Positions 1 to 8,437 of a stretch of DNA of 32,899 bases are shown here, piece by piece. This DNA comes from Rhodospirillaceae bacterium (lineage in GTDB: Bacteria > Pseudomonadota > Alphaproteobacteria > Rhodospirillales > UBA2165). A program made the translations under genes and the position numbers. The notes under the pieces are model-generated. The model did no database searches and had not been told where the DNA came from. It worked only from the letters and a program-made list of their open reading frames with translations. Every line of letters begins with the position of its first letter. Positions within the stretch are counted from its first letter, which is position 1. Location of the stretch: assembly GCA_002687515.1 (NCBI GenBank), contig NZAK01000174.1, forward strand, positions 1 to 32,899, written 5' to 3'.

Positions 1-99
1 GGCGGCGTTGCAAGGCTCCCGGTCGTCGTCGCGCACCACTTGTGGTGGATTGGCACCACGGTGCGGCGCGCTCCTCGCCGAAAACCTTGCAGCGCCGCC
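1..99. repeat. Long imperfect inverted repeat with nested palindromes
   Basis: Bases 1-15 (GGCGGCGTTGCAAGG) pair with 85-99 (CCTTGCAGCGCCGCC), giving 14 Watson-Crick pairs and one G-T pair. Inside, CACCAC at 34-39, GTGGTG at 42-47 and CACCAC at 54-59 allow two mutually exclusive hairpins, and CGCACC (32-37) can pair with GGTGCG (60-65). It lies about 185 bases past the end of the hyuB gene. No U-tract follows on either strand, so a simple terminator is not supported. The element touches the window edge and may extend further. Its function is unknown. Confidence 0.55.
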
Positions 100-284
100 C
101 GAAGGGGTGCAAATTAGATGATACAGGCCACTAGATATTTTCCGGGCATATTCCATATCTGGCGACCATACCAATCTAGCATCGTCTCCGGGAGCGGATT
201 TTGATGGTTTCTCGGATGTTTGTCAGCACATCCCTGATATGGCACAGCCACGTACGGTCCGGCAGGTCCGCTTATGATGCCGCC

Positions 285-2462
285 TCAACCGGGCGGGTTC
301 GGCCAGATTCCCCTCGGTTCCACCCTGACCAGGGACCAGCATTTCGGGCAATAGTATTCCCGATAAAACATCCATTCCGCGTCGACCCAGGAATGCAGCA
401 GCTCCTTTGCGGCGCGATCCCGGCGGGCCGGATTTTCGATCGAGGCGGAGCATGTCAGGCAGGACAGGTGCCCATCGGCGGAATCCGGCGGCGGCTCGCA
501 GTCGTTTCCGCGATCCGGCCCGGTTCCGCTTGGGCCGGTGGTCGATTCCTTTTTCCGGAGGTTCCTGATGGCATCACGAGCGCGGGTGGTGGCGAGATGA
601 TCGACCGTCCCGTCGGCGAGCACGACGCCGTAGATCTCGGTCACCGCATTCGCGGTCAACTTGTCATCCTCGAAATCGGCGCGCACCCGTTCCGGATTCC
701 GTTTCAGGGGATCCCCGCAACCGCCTCCACCCGTCCAGCGATGGAAGTAGATGTCGCCCTCGGACAGCTCGGACGGGCGAACGATCGCCTCGGTGACCTT
801 GATGCCGGGCTGGTTCAACAAATCGTCAACCCAGAGAAGCTCGTTCAAATCCCCGACCGACAGGCCGGAGGCTCGAGACCGCGGGCGAAAGACATAGCCG
901 TTCAGGGAGCTATCGGCTGGATAGCCGCCGAATATTCCGACCGTGGAAACCACTTTGTGGCCGATGGTCCGGAACCCGACCCCCCACCTGTCGGTTCCGT
1001 GGACCATGACCCCCGCCTCGCCTCCCAGGCCGCCTTGAAATTCGCCATAGCCGCCCGAATTCCGGCGCTTGCGACGAAACAGGTAGAGCAGCGGGAAGCG
1101 GGCCTCGTAGCTTTCCACATCGGCCATCATAGCGCCAGGCGCGAGGATGAAGGCCGAGGTATCGTCCCCGTCGGCGATCAGCGTGGCGCCGGTTCCGCCG
1201 CCGTTGGCGTCGAAGGTCGCGGTCGCATCGAACTTTCCGTATTGGGTCTTTCCTCCCATGAACAGCCCGTACTGGCTGCTCATCCAGGGCGCGCAGACGC
1301 TGCTTTCGGAGCCCGCCGCGAATGACATCTCGGAGATGATCCGCGTGACGTTTCCGGCCAGAAGGGAAGCCGTCGTCGGCGGCGACCCGTAGACGGGCGC
1401 CGGGTAGATCGGATTGAACATCGAACCGTGCGGTGCGGTAACGCGCACGCATTCGACGATGCCCTTGTTCCAGTTCAAGTCCCAGAAGATGGTCGACACC
1501 AGAACCGAGAAGATTGCCCCGATGCTCCCGGCCAGCGGCGTATTGACCGGTCCCGGCTGTTGCGGACTGGAGGCGGACAGATCGATGTGGATAATGCCGC
1601 CCGATTTGGTGGCGACGATATCGGACCAGATCAGTCGCCAGCCGAGGCCGGTATGATCTCCGTACACCCGGTTCCTCCAGGTGCCGTCCGGAATGCTCTC
1701 TATCCTGGCCCGCGCCTGGTCGCCGGTTTCCTGGATCATCTTTTGCAGGAGATGGCGGAGGAACAACGACCCTTCCTTGGCGATCATTTCGTCGATTCGC
1801 CCATGCACGACATTGTTGCCGGCAATCTTCGAGCTGACGTCCAGTTCCATGATATCGGGGTTGCGGACGCCCCGCTTGATCAATCGAAACACCTCCTCGG
1901 CCCGCCGACCCTGCCGGACGATCTTGAGACCGGGCAGCCGGATTCCTTCCTGGAAGATGTCCGTCGAATCGGCGACGCCGCCCGGGTCCTTGGCGCCGAT
2001 GTCGGTGCTGTGGGTCAAGCTGCCGATCCAGCAGAGCAGCTCACCTTGGTGGAATACCGGCTTGGCCACCATGACGTCCGGTGTATGGATGCCGAGAATG
2101 TAGGGATCGTTGATGATGAACTGATCGCCATCGAGAATATCGTCAGCGAACATCCTGCGAATGAATTTGACGCCACCTTCGGTCCCGACCAGATGGGGCA
2201 ACACCCCCGCGGTGACATAGGCGGCATTGCCTTCGGCGTCGAAGATCGCAAACATGTATTCGCCGACCTCGGTGACGATGGGCGAGCCGGAGGTGCGGAC
2301 CAAGGCGTAACAGCCTTCCCGAAGAATGGCCGCAATCCTATGGACGGCAATCTCGTATTTGACCGGGTCGATCTCGACGTCCAGGCGTTCGATGGGGGTC
2401 AGGACCTCCCAGCAGATGTCTTGCATGATCTGCTCGATCGGCGCTTCTGGGCTACTAGACAT
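285..2462 (-). CDS. hyuB: Hydantoinase B/oxoprolinase-type subunit with acetone-carboxylase-gamma-like Cys tail
   Basis: About 725 aa. The core matches the HyuB family, the beta subunit of ATP-dependent hydantoinases, 5-oxoprolinases and acetone/acetophenone carboxylases. Visible family signatures are FIINDPYILGIHTPDV, THSTDIGAKDPGG near the N-terminus, and TGGGGCGDPLKRNPE followed by EIYGVVL near the end of the core. After that comes a linker and about 60 residues with CLTC and YYCPKC, resembling the small zinc-binding gamma subunit of acetone carboxylase; this is not part of ordinary HyuB. The start at 2462 has GGAGG eight bases upstream and overlaps the hyuA stop by eight bases, so the two are translationally coupled. 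An ATG at 2486 lacks a ribosome site. The substrate is unknown: a cyclic amide or a ketone/carboxylation substrate are both possible. Family call is firm; reaction is not. Confidence 0.92.
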   Translation of the reverse strand: MSSSPEAPIEQIMQDICWEVLTPIERLDVEIDPVKYEIAVHRIAAILREGCYALVRTSGSPIVTEVGEYMFAIFDAEGNAAYVTAGVLPHLVGTEGGVKFIRRMFADDILDGDQFIINDPYILGIHTPDVMVAKPVFHQGELLCWIGSLTHSTDIGAKDPGGVADSTDIFQEGIRLPGLKIVRQGRRAEEVFRLIKRGVRNPDIMELDVSSKIAGNNVVHGRIDEMIAKEGSLFLRHLLQKMIQETGDQARARIESIPDGTWRNRVYGDHTGLGWRLIWSDIVATKSGGIIHIDLSASSPQQPGPVNTPLAGSIGAIFSVLVSTIFWDLNWNKGIVECVRVTAPHGSMFNPIYPAPVYGSPPTTASLLAGNVTRIISEMSFAAGSESSVCAPWMSSQYGLFMGGKTQYGKFDATATFDANGGGTGATLIADGDDTSAFILAPGAMMADVESYEARFPLLYLFRRKRRNSGGYGEFQGGLGGEAGVMVHGTDRWGVGFRTIGHKVVSTVGIFGGYPADSSLNGYVFRPRSRASGLSVGDLNELLWVDDLLNQPGIKVTEAIVRPSELSEGDIYFHRWTGGGGCGDPLKRNPERVRADFEDDKLTANAVTEIYGVVLADGTVDHLATTRARDAIRNLRKKESTTGPSGTGPDRGNDCEPPPDSADGHLSCLTCSASIENPARRDRAAKELLHSWVDAEWMFYREYYCPKCWSLVRVEPRGIWPNPPG

Positions 2463-4596
2463 CGGTCCTGCCTCCCTCGAAGACATGGATGTTCAACAGG
2501 TTGTCGACCACCGCTGTTTGTCCGGGCAGGACCAGTCCCGTGGTCACCGGATCCTCGATGATCGCCGGTCCGATGATCCGTGCCCCCGGGCTCGTTAGAG
2601 AGCTTTCGATAATGCCCACCTGGTGAAATTCATGATCCAGGAATACCTCGCGATACGCCGTCGGGCTCATTTCCCGGCCGCTTTCCGGGGCCGGCTCGAA
2701 GCTTGAGCGCATCGAGGGTTTGACGGTTTGCCCGAGGGATTGTCCGATGACGGCGATAATCTCGACACCGCCCCGTTCGTAGGCGGATCCTTTTCCGTAG
2801 ACCTCTTCGTAGCGTTTCGAGAACCGGTGCTTCAAGGTTTCGTTGATGTCCGGGCTGTCGAAATCGTCGTCCGAAAGGGCGATGGTCAACTCGTGAATCT
2901 GGCCTCGGTATCGCATGTCGACGCCGAAACTGAACGATACGTCGCCGATGAAATCGCCATAGGAGTGCATCTCGCCTTCCAGCTTTCGCCGGATCGTGTC
3001 GATCGGCTCCATCAGCGCGTCCCGACCGATGGGCTCGATAATCACCGCCGATTGCGCATGCTTGTGGACGATGTCCGCCAAGGCGATCCCGAGGGCCGAA
3101 AAAACGCTCGCGTTGCGGGCCAGGATGATTCTTTCGATGCCCATGATCCGGCCGTAGGACGTCGCATGCAGCCAGCCCGCCCCTCCGAACGCCAGGATCG
3201 AAAAGTCGAGCGGATCGTAACCGCGTTCGGCCAATTGCTCCCTTATCGCGTCGGCCATGGTGTTGTTCGCCAGTTCGACGACGGCGGACGCCGCCTCCTG
3301 GGTCGACATCTCCGCCGGCCGCGCCAGCTTCGTCTCGATCGCCGCGACCGATTTGGCCGAATAAACCTGCCGCCGTCCACCGAGAAAGTTGTCCGGATTG
3401 ATCAATCCGAGGGTCACCCAGGCATCGGCAAGGGTGGGCTCGGTGCCGCCGGCATCGTAAAAGACCGGCCCCGGGTCGGCTCCGGCGCTGTCGGGACCGA
3501 GTTTGATGGTGCGGCTGATGGGGTTGTAACGGGCAATGGTTCCGCCGCCGGCTCCGATGCATTTGATATCGACCCGGGGGATCGAGACCTCATAGCGGTC
3601 CATGACGCCGGTGGCGCCGAAATATTCCTTGGCCATCTGCTCCTGGCCACCGTGGATCACGCTGACGTCGAAACTCGTTCCCCCGACATCGGTGGTGACC
3701 AGGTTCGGCAGGTTCATCTCCTCGGCAAGAAATTTAGCCGCGATCACGCCTCCCACCGGGCCCGAATCGATGGTGCAGATCGGTTGCGAGTTGTTCATAT
3801 CGGTCAGGCCGCCGAAGACCTGCATGACGTTGACCGGGGTGGCCAATCCCAAATCGGCCAGCCTCTGTTCAAGGCGGGCCAAATAATGGACCACCCGCTT
3901 GCCGACGAAGCAATTGATGACGGTCGAATTCAGTCGGGCATTCTCGCGCATTTTCGGAATCAATTCCGACGAGATGCTGACCATCACGCCCGGATCGATC
4001 GCGGATATGATCTCCTTCACCTCGTGCTCGTGCTGATCGTTGGCGAAAGACCAAAGAAAGCAGACGGCGATGGCCTCGGCACCGGCGCCGATCAGCGACT
4101 CGGCGGCGCGTCGGGCCTCGTCCCGATCCAGGGGCACGACGACCTGTCCGAAACAATCGATGCGTTCGGCGACGCCCCTGACCGCGCTTTTCGGAAGCAG
4201 GAATTCGGGCTGGCGCAGGACGACCTGGTTCTTGATCTGAATCTCGCTGAGGCCTGCGATCCGCCCGACCGAGCGCTGGATGAACGGCGTGTCCTCGAAC
4301 CCCTTGGTGACCACAAGGCCGACCTTGGCGCCTCGCTTGTTGATCAGCGAATTGGTGCCGACCGTGGTGCCATGACCAAAAAAGATGGTCTGGCCAAGCA
4401 GATCGGGAAGCGACATGTCGACATGGCCGGCCAGATTACCCAGCGCGTCGATCACCCCGTCCGACGGATCGTCCGGCGTCGTATCCGATTTGCCGGTGAA
4501 TACCGCGCCCTCGCCGCTGATCGCCACGGCATCGGTAAAGGTCCCGCCGATGTCCACACCCAGTGCGAAGACCATTCCAGTCATCCCGCCATTCAT
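2455..4596 (-). CDS. hyuA: Hydantoinase A/oxoprolinase-type ATPase subunit
   Basis: About 713 aa. The N-terminus has the actin-like ATPase phosphate loop DIGGTFTD (residues 15-22), followed by GHGTTVGTNSLI and TTDVGGTSFDV, all typical of HyuA (Hydant_A_N plus hydantoinase A domains). A glycine-rich IGAGGGTIA motif and FGGAGWLHA fit the same family. It would form a complex with the downstream HyuB-type protein and supply ATP-driven activation of the substrate carbonyl. The frame is open further upstream to 4779, but that part is antisense-like and lies inside the preceding gene. Starts at 4596, 4584 or 4575 are all possible; 4596 leaves 11 bases after the upstream stop. Second gene of a three-gene minus-strand operon. 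Confidence 0.93.
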   Translation of the reverse strand: MNGGMTGMVFALGVDIGGTFTDAVAISGEGAVFTGKSDTTPDDPSDGVIDALGNLAGHVDMSLPDLLGQTIFFGHGTTVGTNSLINKRGAKVGLVVTKGFEDTPFIQRSVGRIAGLSEIQIKNQVVLRQPEFLLPKSAVRGVAERIDCFGQVVVPLDRDEARRAAESLIGAGAEAIAVCFLWSFANDQHEHEVKEIISAIDPGVMVSISSELIPKMRENARLNSTVINCFVGKRVVHYLARLEQRLADLGLATPVNVMQVFGGLTDMNNSQPICTIDSGPVGGVIAAKFLAEEMNLPNLVTTDVGGTSFDVSVIHGGQEQMAKEYFGATGVMDRYEVSIPRVDIKCIGAGGGTIARYNPISRTIKLGPDSAGADPGPVFYDAGGTEPTLADAWVTLGLINPDNFLGGRRQVYSAKSVAAIETKLARPAEMSTQEAASAVVELANNTMADAIREQLAERGYDPLDFSILAFGGAGWLHATSYGRIMGIERIILARNASVFSALGIALADIVHKHAQSAVIIEPIGRDALMEPIDTIRRKLEGEMHSYGDFIGDVSFSFGVDMRYRGQIHELTIALSDDDFDSPDINETLKHRFSKRYEEVYGKGSAYERGGVEIIAVIGQSLGQTVKPSMRSSFEPAPESGREMSPTAYREVFLDHEFHQVGIIESSLTSPGARIIGPAIIEDPVTTGLVLPGQTAVVDNLLNIHVFEGGRTDV

Positions 4597-4607
4597 CCCG
4601 CCACGCG

Positions 4608-6464
4608 TCAATCCGGCCGCCGGAATTTCGGAATGCGGAAAGGCCCCAAGGGAAGCACGTCCGGCTCGCCGGCGCCTTGATGGCCTTTCGGGATCACCGG
4701 CAAGAGGAGATAGGACGGTTTTTCGGCGGTGCTGAAGATGGTGTGCGTGACGTGCGCCATGTGGGGCACGTGGAACCACAGGGCCCGGACCTGATCCTGG
4801 GCCGAGATTTCAAGTCTGATCTTGTGGCCCATCAAAAACACGTTGGACATGACCCGCAAATCGCTGGCGTAGAGAATGACTTCACCGGGCTCGATCGGCA
4901 GGCTTCGGGTGTGTGGGTGGTGGGGATGGTAGGGCTTCGACTTGGCTTCGTCGAGTTCGTAATGGGAGGCCTTGAGCCAACCTTCGGCGACGCAACGCTC
5001 GGCACCGTCAACATCGATATCGTAAATCTCGAGATACCAGTCGGTGTCGTTGCTGACCGGTTCCAGGACCGTCGGTTCGGGTGACCTGGGATTGTTGGTC
5101 AGAACGCCTCGGCTCTCGATGGCGGCGTTCCAGTAGAGGGCGAGAGGGCCGGTGATTTCCATGTTTTCAGCCAGGGGTCCGTACTCGTAGATGACTTTTG
5201 GGACCGGATCGGCCTTGGCCAGGATGTCGGCCCGTCCGAAACCTTCCATCGGATTGGCCCAGGGGTTGCTCTCGAAGATTTGCGGCTGTTCCCCGGATTG
5301 CGGCGCATCCAGCGACAGCTTGGCGTCCTCGCGGAGATAGAACTTCTTCCATTTGGTCTCGGCCAGGGGGAATTCAGACTCTTGGCGCCAGGTGTTGATT
5401 CCGGGGATGAAAAACAGAAACGTCGGTTCATCCATCATTCCGGTGTCATTGCCCTTCAGCCAATGGTCGTAGAACCTGAGGACGATGTCTTGGATTTCGT
5501 GGAACGGCCGGTCCATGCCTCCGTAGTGGTCCGACGGCGCCATGATGAACTTCATGTCGTCGCGCGGCGTGCCCAGGTTTTCAAGGGCGTCGATGGCCCC
5601 GGGCAGATGAATCGGCGCGCCGTTCCAGCGCGATCCCAGCAGGGCCGGAATCTCGATGCTCCCCAACTTCGCGTGGGGAGACTGTTTCTGGTAATAGTCG
5701 CAGTCGTGGGGGTGGAGCATAAGCTCGAACACCACCGGATTCATTTCGGGCGCTTCCGTCGCCATGTACAGGTACGGAAGGCACAGGATGTCGGGGTTCT
5801 TTTGCAACTCCTCGACCTTGGCCCGCAGTTCGTCCTCGCTAAACAGGCTGGGGTAGGCGGGCTTCCCATGCCTGCGGATGGGATGCAGCCGGGCGAAGGA
5901 ATTGGTGAACAGGTAGTTCAGGATGCCGCCATGGTAATAATGGTGGCGGTACCAGTCGGTCAGTCCCTCGAACGGGGCGAAGGCCTTGAGGTGGGACGGG
6001 TGTTCGGCCGCGACCTTGAACTGGGAAATGGCGAAGGCCGACATCCCCATCATTCCCACATTGCCGTTGCACCAGTCCTCCTCTCCCATCCACTGGATCA
6101 GATCGTGCCCGTCCTGCGATAGATCGGCGGTGAACTCGCCTTCGGATCGGCCGACCCCGCGCACATCCGGAATGACGTGAACGTAGCCGCGCGGCACGAA
6201 GTAGTTCTGTTCACCGCACTCGTGTCCGCCGCTGCCGATGATGTAATCCGACGTCTGGAACACGGGATTGGTCGGAACCTTTTGCGCCGCCTTGCCGTAG
6301 GCCGAGAGCGACAGAAGCCCCGGGAATTTTCCCTCGGCCTTGGGTCGGTAGATGTCGACGCACAGACGAACGCCGTCGCGCATGTTCACCCAGACGTCTT
6401 CTTCCAGCACCATCTCGTATTCGGGCTGGGACACCAAGTCGTGCCAGTCATTCTTTCCGCTCAT
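4608..6464 (-). CDS. CocE/NonD family alpha/beta hydrolase (X-Pro dipeptidyl-peptidase type)
   Basis: About 618 aa. It has the S15/CocE layout: an N-terminal alpha/beta hydrolase domain (VWVNMRDGVRLCVDIYRP, then HVIPDVRGVGRSEG at about 96-109) and a C-terminal jelly-roll domain. The nucleophile elbow is GMMGMSAF with Ser142, and a likely catalytic His is in MAPSDHYGG (His313). Where family members normally have Asp in a GW-D motif, this protein reads GSRWNGA (Asn281), so the acid may be missing or supplied elsewhere. Start 6464 has GGAG six bases upstream; an in-frame ATG at 6539 has none. It is the first gene of the operon with hyuA and hyuB, so it probably hydrolyses an ester or amide in the same catabolic route. 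No signal peptide is seen. The substrate cannot be told from sequence. Confidence 0.9.
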   Translation of the reverse strand: MSGKNDWHDLVSQPEYEMVLEEDVWVNMRDGVRLCVDIYRPKAEGKFPGLLSLSAYGKAAQKVPTNPVFQTSDYIIGSGGHECGEQNYFVPRGYVHVIPDVRGVGRSEGEFTADLSQDGHDLIQWMGEEDWCNGNVGMMGMSAFAISQFKVAAEHPSHLKAFAPFEGLTDWYRHHYYHGGILNYLFTNSFARLHPIRRHGKPAYPSLFSEDELRAKVEELQKNPDILCLPYLYMATEAPEMNPVVFELMLHPHDCDYYQKQSPHAKLGSIEIPALLGSRWNGAPIHLPGAIDALENLGTPRDDMKFIMAPSDHYGGMDRPFHEIQDIVLRFYDHWLKGNDTGMMDEPTFLFFIPGINTWRQESEFPLAETKWKKFYLREDAKLSLDAPQSGEQPQIFESNPWANPMEGFGRADILAKADPVPKVIYEYGPLAENMEITGPLALYWNAAIESRGVLTNNPRSPEPTVLEPVSNDTDWYLEIYDIDVDGAERCVAEGWLKASHYELDEAKSKPYHPHHPHTRSLPIEPGEVILYASDLRVMSNVFLMGHKIRLEISAQDQVRALWFHVPHMAHVTHTIFSTAEKPSYLLLPVIPKGHQGAGEPDVLPLGPFRIPKFRRPD

Positions 6465-6913
6465 GACCACTCCAATCAGCCGGGTTTTCCGCGATACCTC
6501 TTTGATCCGGCAACAAAGATAGCAGTAAAATCCGCACATCGACTACGGCTTTTGTCAGAGAAAATTGCGTGGGACGAAGAAAGCCCCAATTCTTTGCTTC
6601 TCAGGCGGCATGTTCACGTCACTCGGCAAGAGTGGCGTTACGATTGAGTTTGAAAGTTTTACGGTCGTAAAGATGACGTTCAAGATTGAAGTGATCGTCG
6701 ACAGAAGAGTGAATTGAGGTGAGTTTTTGTAGCGACTTTTCGTTCCGAAATCTTGCCATCGCTCGCTCCTGTCTCCGAAACGGTTGAGGCGGCCACCCAA
6801 ACGAGACAATAGCTGTTTTCATCTCAATCCATTGCCACCAGACCAACTTCGGCTAGAATGGAACTTAAACAGATGGTCTGAGTAAAGCACGTGGTTGATC
6901 AGGAGACGTAGAA
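6465..6913. other. Divergent intergenic region, CocE operon / flavoprotein gene
   Basis: This 449-base gap separates two divergent genes. It holds the promoter at 6832-6859 and an inverted repeat CAGACCA (6839-6845) / TGGTCTG (6874-6880) that straddles the -10 and could be an operator. The minus-strand frames here give low-complexity products with no family resemblance, so I call no gene. No convincing promoter was found for the CocE operon, although GCTATCTT near 6505 resembles an alphaproteobacterial -10. Confidence 0.5.
6832..6859 (+). promoter_or_regulatory. Sigma70-like promoter of the flavoprotein gene
   Basis: TTGCCA (6832-6837), a 16-base spacer and TAGAAT (6854-6859); each hexamer matches the consensus at five of six bases. 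The start codon is 55 bases downstream. The 28-base block is 23/28 identical to 11466-11493, including spacer bases such as CCAACTT, which a generic promoter would not need to share. Confidence 0.6.
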
Positions 6914-7546
6914 ATGACTGAATTTGCCGTTGAATCGGTTGACGCCTTGCGTGAGATTTATCCGGCGCCGAAAGGCACGCCGGTGAAAAAAACCCTTTAC
7001 GCCCTGGATGAGCATTGCCGCAACTTCATCGCCCATTCACCGATCCTGATGCTGGGGACCGACGGGGATGTCTCGCCCCGGGGGGACGATCCGGGCTTTG
7101 TCACGGTGGCCGACGACAACACCCTGATTATTCCCGACCGCAAGGGCAACTTCCGGGTCGATTCGATGCAGAATATTCTGCGTAATTCCACGATCGGTAT
7201 CCTGTTCCTGGTGCCGGGGATGGAGGTGACTTTAAGAATCCGCGGCAAGGCGGCGATCACCGTAGACCCCGAAATCCTGGAGCCGCTGGCGATCAACGGC
7301 AAGGAACCCGCCTCGGCCATTGTGGTCCACGTCGAAGAAGCCTTTCTACATTGCGGCAAGGCATTGATCCGTGCCGATATCTGGAACCCCGAGGCCCGCA
7401 TCGCCGATGGCACTTTTCCACCGCCCGGCCGAATGTACGCCGATCACATGAACGCCGACCGCGACGTGATGGAAAAGCACTACGCCGAGCACATCGAAGA
7501 GGATCTGGCAGAAGAAGGCCGTACCGTGCCGATGGCCGGATCCTAA
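6914..7546 (+). CDS. Pyridoxamine 5'-phosphate oxidase-fold FMN-binding protein (DR2398/MSMEG_1061-like)
   Basis: 210 aa, one split-barrel PPOX domain. The segments CRNFIAHSPILMLGTDG, SPRGDDPGFV, LIIPDRKGNFRVDSMQNIL and VHVEEAFLHCGKALIRADIWNP follow the DR2398/MSMEG_1061-type FMN-dependent flavoprotein pattern: PRGD near the flavin phosphate and a conserved FxHCxKA. Members are cytosolic flavin reductases or oxidases with mostly unknown substrates. GGAG lies nine bases before the ATG. It is transcribed alone from the promoter at 6832 and faces the RidA-family gene. The tail (residues about 180-210) is acidic and charged. Family firm, substrate unknown. Confidence 0.88.
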   Translation: MTEFAVESVDALREIYPAPKGTPVKKTLYALDEHCRNFIAHSPILMLGTDGDVSPRGDDPGFVTVADDNTLIIPDRKGNFRVDSMQNILRNSTIGILFLVPGMEVTLRIRGKAAITVDPEILEPLAINGKEPASAIVVHVEEAFLHCGKALIRADIWNPEARIADGTFPPPGRMYADHMNADRDVMEKHYAEHIEEDLAEEGRTVPMAGS

Positions 7547-7633
7547 GCCGGTAACCGAGCGAACGTGACCATCTGGGAAGGATGCGTTCCGTCATTACCT
7601 AGCTGCGCCGGGAAAACCGACACAACTATTCAT

Positions 7634-8026
7634 TCAATCGCCGACGTAGGCGAGAACCTCGATCTCGATGAGTGCGCTCGGTTCCATCAGCGCCGAACAA
7701 ACCGTCGAGCGTGTCGGTGGCGGCAGATCGCCGAAAAACTTCGCATAGGCGCGGTTAAACCCCATGAAGTCTTCGGTCGATGTCAGCCAGACGCTGGCTT
7801 TGACGATATCGGCCTTACTGCGCCCGGCTTCGGCAAGCGTGGCGTCGATATTCTCCAGGGTCTGCGTGGTCTGGGCCTCAATATCCTGGCCCTCGATCCG
7901 GCGTTCGGCGTTCATCGCCAATTGTCCGGACAGAAACAAAAAGTCACCGGCCTGTACCGCGCCTGAAATGGGCAGCGATGTTCCGTCTGGACGTTTTTTG
8001 GGTCCGATTACTTGAGTGATCGGCAT
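7634..8026 (-). CDS. RidA family protein (YjgF/YER057c/UK114)
   Basis: 130 aa, the usual length for one RidA domain. Features include LFLSGQLAMNAE, EAQTTQTLENIDATLAEAG, and PTRSTV with the conserved Arg that binds substrate carboxylates in active RidA, followed by IEIEVLAYVGD at the C-terminus with the conserved Glu. RidA proteins are cytosolic trimers that hydrolyse reactive enamine/imine intermediates; several RidA subfamilies lie beside catabolic genes with other roles. AAGGAGG lies about ten bases upstream of the ATG. The gene is convergent with the flavoprotein gene and divergent from the ABC importer. The function of this paralogue is inferred only from family. Confidence 0.9.
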   Translation of the reverse strand: MPITQVIGPKKRPDGTSLPISGAVQAGDFLFLSGQLAMNAERRIEGQDIEAQTTQTLENIDATLAEAGRSKADIVKASVWLTSTEDFMGFNRAYAKFFGDLPPPTRSTVCSALMEPSALIEIEVLAYVGD

Positions 8027-8098
8027 TCTAGAAGATCCTCCTTGCAGGGTGTTGATCCGGGATGTGGAAATTCTGTTTTCCGCCCCCTACATTACGCT

Positions 8099-8110
8099 AT
8101 TTGATCAAAT
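8099..8110. promoter_or_regulatory. Perfect 12-bp palindrome, candidate operator
   Basis: ATTTGATCAAAT is perfectly symmetric and lies 73 bases upstream of the RidA-family start. A short symmetric site in this position could bind a dimeric repressor. No regulator gene is adjacent, and the palindrome is short enough to arise by chance. Confidence 0.3.
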
Positions 8111-8200
8111 CTCTCCATCCGATGTCGGCATTTGGCAATCTGTGGACATTAGACGGCGGACATTTGCCACAGGCAGAAAATCAATCCATTTCCATACCAC

Positions 8201-8266
8201 CGCAAAAAGTTGGCGTTCGAAACCCCGGCAGAAAGATTTAATGCATGTGTTGCATCGACCGATTGA
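8201..8266 (+). pseudogene. IS30-type transposase C-terminal relic (left copy)
   Basis: The 22-codon frame reads RKKLAFETPAERFNACVAST and then D-stop. This matches the typical IS30-family tail RKTLGFETPAERFN. Upstream in the same frame the match fades within a few codons, so only the end of the transposase survives. The DNA from about 8211 to 8285 is clearly related to the reverse complement of 13135-13210, and similarity continues a little past the stop (GAGGCGGCA), into the IS end. It is the better-degraded of two inverted copies. Confidence 0.65.
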
Positions 8267-8383
8267 GGCGGCATCCCAGAGCTGACATGGGCATTTATCC
8301 TCGACTGTCAACTAATCGGTCTATAGGCTGCCATACAAACGGTTGTGGCGGCGGCGTTTGTCGTCATCTTCCGGTAAACATGG

Positions 8384-8430
8384 CTGCCGGTTTGGTCCGG
8401 CAGAGGAATTTGGACCTATTCCAAGGGGGA
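8384..8430 (+). promoter_or_regulatory. Leader hairpins and ribosome site of the ABC importer operon
   Basis: CTGCCGG (8384-8390) and CCGGCAG (8397-8403) form a perfect 7-bp stem with a 6-base loop. Directly after it GGAAT and ATTCC form a 5-bp stem. AAGGGGGA (8423-8430) is a strong ribosome site seven bases before the ATG. The hairpins could stabilise or regulate the leader. No known riboswitch class is recognised. Confidence 0.35.
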
Positions 8431-8437
8431 TCTTCAG

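Larger units (their letters stand above)
8027..8437. other. Intergenic region with IS30 relic and ABC-operon leader
   Basis: This 411-base gap lies between ridA-like and the ABC importer. It contains a 12-base perfect palindrome (8099-8110), a degenerate IS30 transposase tail (8201-8266) and a leader with two short hairpins (8384-8419). No complete gene is supported. Confidence 0.5.

Noticed and set aside
201..4680. Long plus-strand frames opposite the hyuB and hyuA genes (up to 650 codons)
   Set aside because: They are antisense shadows produced by GC-rich codon bias. Their products are Arg/Gly/Asp-rich with no family motifs, while the minus-strand products match HyuA and HyuB from end to end.
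6555..6846. Two short minus-strand frames between the CocE-type and flavoprotein genes
   Set aside because: They have no ribosome site and no recognisable family, and they overlap the flavoprotein promoter.
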